Assembly: GCA_016196505.1 (NCBI GenBank)
Contig: JACPXO010000070.1
Location: 1-5,790 of the forward strand
DNA: 5,790 bases
Direction of reading: 5' to 3'
Origin: Candidatus Omnitrophota bacterium
GTDB taxonomy: Bacteria; Omnitrophota; Gorgyraeia; 2-02-FULL-51-18
This document shows positions 1-5,336 of the stretch, piece by piece. Every line of letters starts with the position of its first letter. Position 1 is the first letter of the stretch. The notes under the pieces were generated by a model. That model was not told the origin of the DNA. It made no database searches and worked only from the letters and a program-made list of their open reading frames with translations. The position numbers were made by a program, and so were the translations under genes.

Positions 1-92
1 CCCGTTCCCATTCCGAATACGGTAGTTAAGCCTTCCAAGGCCGATGGTACTTGAGGGGCAACTCTCTGGGAGAGTAGGTAGTTGCCGGGCAT
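1..92 (+). rRNA. rrf: 5S ribosomal RNA, 3' part (5' end outside window)
   Basis: The sequence matches the conserved 3' three quarters of bacterial 5S rRNA: the CCCATTCCGAA loop near the start, GCCGATGGTACTT in the middle, the GAGAGTAGG block at 70-78 and the closing TTGCCGGGC strand at about 82-90, which would pair with the missing 5' end. By comparison with the E. coli molecule roughly the first 28 nt lie to the left of the window. 5S is usually the last gene of an rRNA operon, and the strong terminator that follows within about 15 nt agrees with that. The exact mature 3' end is uncertain by a few bases. Confidence 0.95.
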
Positions 93-104
93 CTTAAATT
101 GATA

Positions 105-144
105 AAAAGCCGTTTGGGCCACAAGCCCGGGCGGCTTTTGTTTT
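105..144 (+). terminator. Rho-independent terminator of the rRNA operon, probably bidirectional
   Basis: AAAAGCCG (105-112) pairs perfectly with CGGCTTTT (132-139), and TTTGGGC (113-119) pairs with GCCCGGG (125-131) through three G-T wobbles. Together they form a 15-bp stem with a 5-nt loop (120-124). On the + strand the stem is followed by G and TTTT. On the - strand the same stem ends in a run of five U. The stop codon of the minus-strand glycosyltransferase is at 143-145, only 3 nt from the stem, so the hairpin probably ends both converging transcripts. Confidence 0.88.
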
Positions 145-1636
145 ATCCGACCCGATAAACGTCGGCGTGCCGGTCGTGAAAGACAAGCTCGAGGGGTTTG
201 CCGAGTTTCTTTTGGAGGAGGTCCAGGGATCCCGGTTCGCTGACGATTTTGCCGGAGGCGATGATGACGACGGCGATCCGTGAATCTTTGAGGTTCAAAA
301 GCGCCTGATCAAAGCGTGGGTCCGTGAGCGGGATGTGATTGGGCAGCATGAGGGCCCGGCGCTGGGAATAGTACGGGAGAATGGGGTTCCCATGGAAGCC
401 GTAACCCAAAAGGATGTCCTCTTCCCGGCTTTGGCTTCGTATCGTTTTGACGAGGGCGTTGTATTCGCGGTGATTTTTTTTCTGCAGGGGGTAATAATAG
501 GAAAAGTAGGCGCTGGCCATCGAGGTCAAAAGAAGGGGAAGCAAAAGAATTTTAAGCCAGCGGGGCGCTTCGTGGTTTTCTAGAACAGCGGTGATCACAA
601 GCCCGACAGCGAAGATCAGGAAGAACCCGTTCGCGTACACATAATACTTATGCCAAGAGAAGAGGTTGGTCAACACAAGATTGGGCGCCAGAAAAAATAA
701 AAGGCCAAAAAGGATCTCTTTGCCGTACGAGCGGATATAACGTCCCGCCAGGAGCAGGGCTAGGGCGAAACCGATGAAAAAAATGTCTTTCGGCGAATCC
801 CAAAAAATACGGCTTGAATGACGCAAGAAATCCGTCCAAGTGTCCGGTGACAGGCGCTGTGCCCACGTCCCGAAGTTCCACTGGATCAAACCCAGGGAGG
901 TTGCATGAGAGGTGAGCGGGTTCAAAAGCTTCTGGCTGTCCGCGAACGCGATCCAGCCGGCGTTTAGGGCTAGGGGAACCGCCGCCAGAAGAAAAAAATC
1001 CCTCAGGCGCCCGGCGTTTCGCTCGAAGCGGAGATAGAGGGCCGCGGCCGGAGGCAGAAAGATCAAAAACGTCGTGATCTTGACGAGGCCGGACAGAGCC
1101 CCGGCGGCGGACGCAAGCAGGGCTATGATCAGAGAAGGCTTGGCCGCGGTTTTGACGACGCCGGCAAGGTAGTAGACGGACAAGCAAAGTGCGAGTGATT
1201 CGATCATAAAAGTACGCGACCAAAAAAGGTAAAAGGGACTCGCCGCAAACAGGGAAAGCGCGGCGAAGCGGTGCCCTGCGTTCTTGATGAATTGTTTCAA
1301 CAAAAAATACACGGCGGGCAGAGACAAGTAGAAAAACAGGAGACTGACCGCGCGCCCGGAGGGATCAAGAGGATAGCCGGTGAGTCCGGAAAAAGCGGCT
1401 ACGAGACCCTGGTACAGCGGAAACTCCATAGGTTTTGTCCATGGTTTGCCGCTGACGGGTACGGGATAATCCATCCTGAACCCTTCTGTCAGGAAGTAGT
1501 ACGAGGTGATGGCGGTTTGGGTCTGCCGGTAGCCGGCGAGGTCGTAGAGAGTGTGGTGACGGCCGACAGAGGCCATGACCGGATGGATGGCCAGGCACAC
1601 AAGAAAAAGGACCAGGAAATAAGAAGGCCGTCTCAC
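143..1636 (-). CDS. Multi-pass GT-C glycosyltransferase, PMT/ArnT-like (GT39-type)
   Basis: This 497-residue integral membrane protein has a signal-anchor-like first helix (about 6-24), roughly ten further hydrophobic segments up to about residue 385, and a soluble C-terminal tail of about 105 residues. That is the layout of polyprenyl-phosphate-sugar-dependent GT-C enzymes, which move a sugar to an acceptor on the outer face of the cytoplasmic membrane. Family-like motifs are YRQTQTA (36-42) in the first outer loop, where family members often read WRQ-x-D-T, EFPLYQ (71-76), and SRTFMIESLA (140-149) with Arg141 and Glu146. Acidic candidates for catalysis in the first loop are Asp32, Glu51, Asp56 and Glu71. 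The start is GTG at 1636-1634, with TGAGGT (1653-1648) 11 nt upstream. It converges on the 5S gene and is divergent from the phosphatase. Sugar and acceptor cannot be told; protein or lipid glycosylation are both possible. Confidence 0.78.
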   Translation of the reverse strand: MRRPSYFLVLFLVCLAIHPVMASVGRHHTLYDLAGYRQTQTAITSYYFLTEGFRMDYPVPVSGKPWTKPMEFPLYQGLVAAFSGLTGYPLDPSGRAVSLLFFYLSLPAVYFLLKQFIKNAGHRFAALSLFAASPFYLFWSRTFMIESLALCLSVYYLAGVVKTAAKPSLIIALLASAAGALSGLVKITTFLIFLPPAAALYLRFERNAGRLRDFFLLAAVPLALNAGWIAFADSQKLLNPLTSHATSLGLIQWNFGTWAQRLSPDTWTDFLRHSSRIFWDSPKDIFFIGFALALLLAGRYIRSYGKEILFGLLFFLAPNLVLTNLFSWHKYYVYANGFFLIFAVGLVITAVLENHEAPRWLKILLLPLLLTSMASAYFSYYYPLQKKNHREYNALVKTIRSQSREEDILLGYGFHGNPILPYYSQRRALMLPNHIPLTDPRFDQALLNLKDSRIAVVIIASGKIVSEPGSLDLLQKKLGKPLELVFHDRHADVYRVG

Positions 1637-1663
1637 GGGGATATTTTACCTCAAACGATTTTC

Positions 1664-1692
1664 TTGGCAAAGATTTCCCTTGGGCGTAAGCT
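1664..1692 (+). promoter_or_regulatory. Putative promoter upstream of the phosphatase gene
   Basis: TTGGCA (1664-1669, five of six matches to TTGACA) is separated by exactly 17 bp from TAAGCT (1687-1692). The -10 is a weak match to TATAAT (3/6), but the same TAANCT form with the same spacer recurs at two other sites in this window (4658-4686 and 4886-4914), which raises confidence. The predicted transcript start is near 1699, just before the ATG at 1702 and about 40 nt before the GTG of the phosphatase. Confidence 0.42.
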
Positions 1693-1701
1693 AGTGGCCG
1701 T

Positions 1702-1755
1702 ATGAAACTTTTCAAAATCATCCAGATCTCGGAGAGCGCGTGCGGCTGTCGATAA
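1702..1755 (+). CDS. Possible 17-codon leader peptide overlapping the phosphatase start
   Basis: An ATG at 1702 opens a 17-codon frame (MKLFKIIQISESACGCR) ending in TAA at 1753-1755, which is 14 nt beyond the first base of the phosphatase GTG (1740) in a different frame. The ATG lies 9 nt after a putative -10 element and has no clear Shine-Dalgarno sequence, so it would be read as a near-leaderless message. Ribosomes finishing this frame would stop just past the next start and could re-initiate there, making it a coupling or attenuating upstream ORF. The Ser-rich, double-Cys end is odd. It may equally be a chance ORF; no homology can be judged at this length. Confidence 0.3.
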   Translation: MKLFKIIQISESACGCR

Positions 1756-3521
1756 AATTCAAGATCGCCTTCATCCTTTTCATCAGTACGTTCGTCCTGA
1801 CGTTTCTACTGAATATTTCCCAGCAGTATCTCAATTACAAGGATCTCACCGCGCGTATCCAAAGCGACGCGAATGCCGCCGTCGAGTTGGCGGTCGAGGA
1901 GGCCAATCTCTGGTTCCATAGAAACCTCACCACCGCCAATCTTTTAGGCCTCGAACTCGAGCGCCGGTCTCTCATGTCCCAAGATCTGGCCGCGGACCTT
2001 GACCAGATCGCCAAGGAGCTTGGGGCCGGGAAAACATTTATGGGCCGCCAGGACGCCGATGACGCTATCAAAAAAAGCCCCTGGTTTTTAAAAGCAAAAA
2101 AGACAAGGGCGCCTTTTTTTCTTGGCCCTTACCCGGACAAGAAAGCGGGGGGCCATTTACTGATCTTCGGCGCGCCTCTTTTTGACGCGAGCCGCCTGAT
2201 GGTGGTCGGGGCCGTGGCTTTTGACAAGCCACTCGGGGAACTCAAAGAAGCCATTGGCCGCATCTTTATCAACGAAGTGGAGTCCATCGAAATTTTTCAA
2301 GGGCAAAAGGAAAAATTCGTGGTCTTCGTACGTCCCAAGGAAATGCCGGCAGCGAGTTTTCGGGATTTTTCCAGACGCGTGAAGGATGAGCGGTTTTTAG
2401 AGACAGAGACGGTCAGCGTTCGCGGGGAAAAATACCTCGCGATCTATAGCCGCATAGAAGACGCGCCGCTTTGGATCTATTATCCGGTGTCTCTTTCAAG
2501 ACTGATGAGACCTGTGATCGAGAGATCGTTTTGGATCGCGGCGGCTTCCGCCGCCGGGCTTTTACTTATTTTTTTCTTCACGTTCTTTCTCGTCGGCCGG
2601 TACATCCGCCGCATCCAGGAGCTCAACCGGACGACTCAGACCGTCGCTTCGGGCGACTTCACGGTCCGCCTTCCCAAAACCGCGAACGACGAGATAGGGG
2701 ACCTGGCTTTGTCGTTTAACCGGATGACGGAGGCCCTGGTGCGTTACATGGAGGCCCTGAAAGAATCCGTCGCGTCCAAAGAGCGGATGCGCCGGGAACT
2801 GGAACTGGCCGCGGAGATCCAACAACGCGCGCTACCCGAGTCTATTCCGGCCATCGCGGGCGCCGAGATCGCGGCCAAAAGTTGGCCGGCTTATGAAGTC
2901 GGGGGAGATTATTTTGATTTTTTGCCGTCGGGGAACGGTGATCTTGGGATAGTCATCGCGGACGCCGCGGGAAAAGGGCTCTCGGGCACGCTCTTCATGA
3001 CGGATTCCCGAAGTGTTTTTCGGGTCATGGCCGGTCAGGAAAAATCGCCCGACACCCTTTTTACCAAGATGAACGACTTTATCGCCGTAAATTCGAAGCG
3101 GGGAATGTTCATGACGGCTTTTTATTCGGTTTATAACCCAAAGACGCGAACGCTGCTTTCAGTGAACGCCGGCCATTATGCCCCGGTGATCTTCAGGGCC
3201 GCCACGGATGAATTTATCCCGCTTAAAACAGGCGGCCTGCCCGTTGGGGTGATGCCGGGCGAACAATACAAGGCGGAGCGTTTGCAGCTTTCGCCCGGCG
3301 ATGTCGCGGTTTTCTTCACGGACGGCATGGTAGAGGCCTCGAACGCCGCCAAGGAGATGTACGGCCAGAAACGCCTGGAAGCGATGGTGCAAAAGAACGC
3401 GGGCTTAAGCGCCGCAGGCCTCTTGGATGAGATCGAGAAAGACTGGCGGGATTTTTGCCGGGTCGAATTGTTATTCGATGACATGACCCTCGTGGTTTTG
3501 AAGATCCTGCCAACCCCCTGA
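1740..3521 (+). CDS. Membrane sensor PP2C (RsbU/SpoIIE-type) serine phosphatase with HAMP domain
   Basis: Layout of the 593 residues: TM1 (about 7-26), an extracytoplasmic sensor region (about 28-262, Cache-like by position and size), TM2 (about 264-288), HAMP (about 288-340, with the DEIGDLALSFNRM signature at 317-329), a helical linker (about 341-365), and a PP2C/SpoIIE catalytic domain to the end. Phosphatase motifs are intact: EVGGDYFD (386-393, metal ligand Asp390), DAAGKGLSG (408-416, Asp408), FMTAFY (457-462), NAGH (476-479), TDG (527-529, Asp528) and DDM (580-582). Family members remove phosphate from Ser/Thr, typically on STAS anti-anti-sigma proteins in partner-switching cascades. 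No such partner or kinase lies in the window. The GTG start is chosen because GGAG (1731-1734) lies 5 nt upstream and it gives a short charged N-terminus before TM1. The gene ends in tandem stops TGA TAA. Ligand and target are unknown. Confidence 0.9.
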   Translation: MRLSIKFKIAFILFISTFVLTFLLNISQQYLNYKDLTARIQSDANAAVELAVEEANLWFHRNLTTANLLGLELERRSLMSQDLAADLDQIAKELGAGKTFMGRQDADDAIKKSPWFLKAKKTRAPFFLGPYPDKKAGGHLLIFGAPLFDASRLMVVGAVAFDKPLGELKEAIGRIFINEVESIEIFQGQKEKFVVFVRPKEMPAASFRDFSRRVKDERFLETETVSVRGEKYLAIYSRIEDAPLWIYYPVSLSRLMRPVIERSFWIAAASAAGLLLIFFFTFFLVGRYIRRIQELNRTTQTVASGDFTVRLPKTANDEIGDLALSFNRMTEALVRYMEALKESVASKERMRRELELAAEIQQRALPESIPAIAGAEIAAKSWPAYEVGGDYFDFLPSGNGDLGIVIADAAGKGLSGTLFMTDSRSVFRVMAGQEKSPDTLFTKMNDFIAVNSKRGMFMTAFYSVYNPKTRTLLSVNAGHYAPVIFRAATDEFIPLKTGGLPVGVMPGEQYKAERLQLSPGDVAVFFTDGMVEASNAAKEMYGQKRLEAMVQKNAGLSAAGLLDEIEKDWRDFCRVELLFDDMTLVVLKILPTP

Positions 3522-3527
3522 TAATCC

Positions 3528-4610
3528 GTGAGCCTATTTGCCAAAAAAGCAGGATTGGTTGTTTTGTGTTTTTTGGCGCCTATTTTTATCGGTGAGACCG
3601 TCCTCAGGGTCCTTAACCCCTTCCTATGGGATTTTTATAATGACCGTGAGCTTGGGGTAAGACTCAAGCCGTTTCATTGGCAAAGCAATAGTCAGGGCTT
3701 CAATGACGAGGAATTCAGCGAAGCGAGAACGCCGGGGGTGACGCGCGTCATTGCCATCGGGGACTCTTTCAGTTGGTCGGGAGGGCGTAAATATAATTAT
3801 TGGACTTTGACCGAAGATCAACTGAAATCCAGGCCTGGGTCCAAGGTCGAGATCTTCAACCAGGCCACCTCGGGTACCGGCCCCGCGTATTATTTAAGAT
3901 TGCTTAAAAAATTTAGCTTGCGTTACAAGCCGGACATCGTCGTTTTGTGTTTTTTTGTGGGAAATGATTTTGTTGAGAGCGAGCCGGGTCTTTTTCAGAT
4001 CCGCCGGTATAACTATTCCATAGACATTGTTCCCGGAGCTCAAAATCGATTTTCACTGGAAAAAAGTTCCTACCTGTATTTTTTTGTGACTAAATCGTTT
4101 TGGGTGTTAAAGGATTGGTGGGCGAAGCGATGGGAATGGGTTCAGAAAAAACCGGTAGGGACATTTTCAGAAAAAAAGTATCTGGCCATTGAAACGAAGC
4201 GGTTTCAAGCCGCCAAGAATGCCTTTTATGTCTCCCGGGATTGGCTGTGGACCCGGGCGACGCTTCTTCGCATCCAAGAAGAACTCGACGCTCGTCAGGT
4301 CCGGTTTCTTGTGGTGATCTTGCCTGATGAATTTCAAGTCGACGAGAACTTGCGGCAGGCCGTTGTCCGGCGTTTTAAGCTGAAACCCACGGAGTATGAC
4401 CCCGAGCTCACGAATAAAAAGTTGAGGGAATTTTTAGATCAGCGGGGAGTCCGCTATCTCGATGTTTTGCCTGCCGTTAAAAAGGCCTCCGCGCACGGGA
4501 GTCTATACAAATTCAGGAACACCCACTTCAATCGGGCTGGGAATGCCGTGGTAGCCACGGAAGTGGCGAAGTTTTTGGAAGCGGAAATAGCCGAAATAAG
4601 CCGGGCTTAG
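3528..4610 (+). CDS. Membrane-anchored SGNH/GDSL hydrolase-like protein, catalytic Asp apparently replaced
   Basis: This 360-residue protein has one N-terminal hydrophobic anchor (about 8-24) and an SGNH-fold body facing outwards. Visible blocks: IAIGDSFSWSG (75-85) with nucleophile Ser80; a Gly-rich SGTGP (115-119) block II; FVGND (143-147) with oxyanion Asn146; and a C-terminal block V, NTHFNRAGN (331-339), with His333. Family members normally have Asp two or three residues before this His (DxH or DxxH). Here those places are Asn331 (AAC at 4518-4520) and Arg330, so the classical triad is incomplete. Related anchored SGNH proteins are often O-acetyl esterases or acetyltransferases of cell-surface polysaccharide. 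The start is GTG, 6 nt after the phosphatase stop, without a Shine-Dalgarno sequence, so translation probably depends on coupling to the upstream gene. Substrate and activity are unknown. Confidence 0.78.
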   Translation: MSLFAKKAGLVVLCFLAPIFIGETVLRVLNPFLWDFYNDRELGVRLKPFHWQSNSQGFNDEEFSEARTPGVTRVIAIGDSFSWSGGRKYNYWTLTEDQLKSRPGSKVEIFNQATSGTGPAYYLRLLKKFSLRYKPDIVVLCFFVGNDFVESEPGLFQIRRYNYSIDIVPGAQNRFSLEKSSYLYFFVTKSFWVLKDWWAKRWEWVQKKPVGTFSEKKYLAIETKRFQAAKNAFYVSRDWLWTRATLLRIQEELDARQVRFLVVILPDEFQVDENLRQAVVRRFKLKPTEYDPELTNKKLREFLDQRGVRYLDVLPAVKKASAHGSLYKFRNTHFNRAGNAVVATEVAKFLEAEIAEISRA

Positions 4611-4657
4611 ATATATTTTTTGTCTATTAACATTTAGAAAAAAGTTTATTAAGTATC
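4611..4657 (+). promoter_or_regulatory. Very AT-rich tract, UP-element-like
   Basis: Only 7 of 47 bases are G or C, far below the rest of the window, with T6 (4616-4621) and A6 (4638-4643) runs. It directly precedes the putative -35 at 4658, the place where an alpha-subunit-binding UP element would lie. The T-run could also help end transcription of the SGNH gene, though no strong hairpin precedes it. Confidence 0.35.
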
Positions 4658-4686
4658 TTGAAATCCAGCCAAACGTCGTGTAACCT
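4658..4686 (+). promoter_or_regulatory. Putative promoter of the 43-codon ORF
   Basis: TTGAAA (4658-4663), 17 bp, TAACCT (4681-4686). The predicted start is near 4693, leaving an untranslated leader of about 27 nt with a strong ribosome binding site. This is the same TTG...17 bp...TAANCT arrangement as at the phosphatase and the receiver genes. A TATAAT-like TACAAT also lies at 4694-4699 but has no good -35 partner. Confidence 0.42.
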
Positions 4687-4710
4687 TTATTCTTACAATA
4701 GGAAACGATG

Positions 4711-4716
4711 GGAGGT
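4711..4716 (+). promoter_or_regulatory. Strong Shine-Dalgarno sequence deciding the small-ORF start
   Basis: GGAGGT is a full-length match to the anti-Shine-Dalgarno and ends 3 nt before ATG 4720. An in-frame ATG at 4708 overlaps this site and is therefore unlikely to be the start. It is the best ribosome binding site in the window. Confidence 0.7.
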
Positions 4717-4719
4717 AGG

Positions 4720-4851
4720 ATGAGATCACTTAAGAGAAAGTCAAGGGCCGCTATAGAAATACTGGCCTATGTCCATTTTAACCCCATTTACCGCGCGTTC
4801 AAGCGTTCCATCAAAAGGGTACGCCAATTGAGGGCCGCGGTGTCCACGTAA
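4720..4851 (+). CDS. Small strongly basic protein of 43 residues, unknown function
   Basis: I do not recognise this protein. The ORF starts at ATG 4720 behind a near-perfect Shine-Dalgarno (GGAGGT, 4711-4716) and ends at TAA 4849-4851. It contains 12 Arg/Lys and a single acidic residue (Glu13), a net charge of about +11. Residues 10-20 are mostly hydrophobic (AAIEILAYVHF), then Asn21-Pro22 breaks the chain. Residues 23-41 form a predicted amphipathic helix with hydrophobics at 23, 27, 31, 34, 37 and 41 and Arg/Lys on the other face. This suggests a nucleic-acid- or membrane-binding peptide. It has its own putative promoter and is separated from both neighbours. Reality is supported by the ribosome binding site, the AT-rich upstream tract and the composition, but not by homology. 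Confidence 0.6.
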   Translation: MRSLKRKSRAAIEILAYVHFNPIYRAFKRSIKRVRQLRAAVST

Positions 4852-4885
4852 TTGTCCCGCCGGTAAAGCTATTCCCAAAGATATT

Positions 4886-4914
4886 TTGCAAATTCATTCC
4901 GGCTGAGATAAACT
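4886..4914 (+). promoter_or_regulatory. Putative promoter of the receiver gene, giving a leaderless mRNA
   Basis: TTGCAA (4886-4891), 17 bp, TAAACT (4909-4914, 4/6 to TATAAT). The expected transcript start, about 7 nt after the -10, falls on or next to the ATG at 4922. No Shine-Dalgarno sequence is present between the -10 and the ATG, as expected for a leaderless message. Confidence 0.48.
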
Positions 4915-4921
4915 AACAGCC

Positions 4922-5284
4922 ATGGCGCAGACGATTTTGGTCGCGGATGACGACCGTGGGCAGGTTGAGCTTTTTGAAAGGGCTTTGAAGGCCAAGGGTT
5001 ATGAGGTGCTGAAAGCCCTTGACGGCGAACAGGCCTATGACTTGGCCCTTTCGGCTAAGCCCGACCTTATCCTTTTGGATGTCAGCATGCCAAAAATGGA
5101 CGGCGATCTGATCTACACCTACCTTAAAGCCCCCGACTCCCCGGTGAAGCACATCCCGATACTATTCGTCACAGGGCTAAGAACGGAAAAAGAGATCCTT
5201 GAGAGCGGAGAAGATAATATTTTCGCCAAGCCGGTCTCCCTGGACAAACTTCTCACCCGCATCGCGGATCTCATTCATCAGTAG
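4922..5284 (+). CDS. Single-domain response regulator (CheY-like receiver)
   Basis: These 120 residues form one receiver domain with no output domain. The acidic pocket is Asp9-Asp10-Asp11, the phospho-acceptor is Asp53 at the end of the hydrophobic strand ILLD, followed by MPKMDG (56-61); the switch Thr84 (VTG) and Lys103 of FAKP (101-104) complete the conserved set, with aromatic Phe101 before it. All residues needed for phosphorylation are present, so it should be active, taking phosphate from a histidine kinase that is not in the window. Such stand-alone receivers act in phosphorelays, motility control or by binding a separate effector. The ATG at 4922 lacks a Shine-Dalgarno but sits 7 nt after a putative -10, so leaderless translation is likely. 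The next gene follows after 52 nt without an obvious promoter and may be cotranscribed. Confidence 0.93.
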   Translation: MAQTILVADDDRGQVELFERALKAKGYEVLKALDGEQAYDLALSAKPDLILLDVSMPKMDGDLIYTYLKAPDSPVKHIPILFVTGLRTEKEILESGEDNIFAKPVSLDKLLTRIADLIHQ

Positions 5285-5306
5285 TTTGACGAGCCCGGTC
5301 ATTCGT

Positions 5307-5320
5307 GAGTTCGGGAACTC
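5307..5320. repeat. Short perfect inverted repeat before the zinc-ribbon gene
   Basis: GAGTTC (5307-5312) and GAACTC (5315-5320) form a 6-bp dyad around GG, extendable by a G-T and a G-C pair (5305-5322). It ends 6 nt before the ribosome binding site of the next gene. It could be an operator-like site or a small mRNA hairpin. No T-run follows, so it is not a terminator. Confidence 0.4.
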
Positions 5321-5326
5321 GCAGAA

Positions 5327-5331
5327 AGGAG
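5327..5331 (+). promoter_or_regulatory. Shine-Dalgarno sequence fixing the zinc-ribbon gene start
   Basis: AGGAG lies 5 nt before ATG 5337 and picks out that start among the overlapping frames. Confidence 0.7.
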
Positions 5332-5336
5332 TGTTC

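Noticed and set aside
648..1223. Long 191-codon open frame on the - strand inside the glycosyltransferase gene
   Set aside because: It is a different frame of a GC-rich real gene; the translation is Arg/Pro-rich with no domain, and the glycosyltransferase frame has clear membrane helices and motifs.
1637..1739. Minus-strand promoter for the glycosyltransferase in the divergent region
   Set aside because: TTGAAA is present on the - strand (about 1716-1711), but no acceptable -10 lies at a suitable distance; the nearest, TAGCTT, is poor.
4597..4621. Possible terminator after the SGNH gene: TAAGC/GCTTA stem with a T6 run
   Set aside because: The stem is only 5 bp with a 3-nt loop, overlaps the stop codon, and is separated from the T-run by several bases. 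Too weak to call.
4708..4722. ATG 4708 as the start of the 43-codon ORF (would add four residues)
   Set aside because: It overlaps the Shine-Dalgarno sequence itself; ATG 4720 is properly placed behind GGAGGT.
4859..4903. GCCGG...CCGGC as a hairpin between the small ORF and the receiver
   Set aside because: A 5-bp stem around a loop of 35 nt is not stable, and no T-run follows.
5286..5314. TTGACG (5286-5291) as a -35 for the zinc-ribbon gene
   Set aside because: At 17 bp downstream the sequence is GTTCGG, nothing like a -10 or the TAANCT form seen elsewhere.
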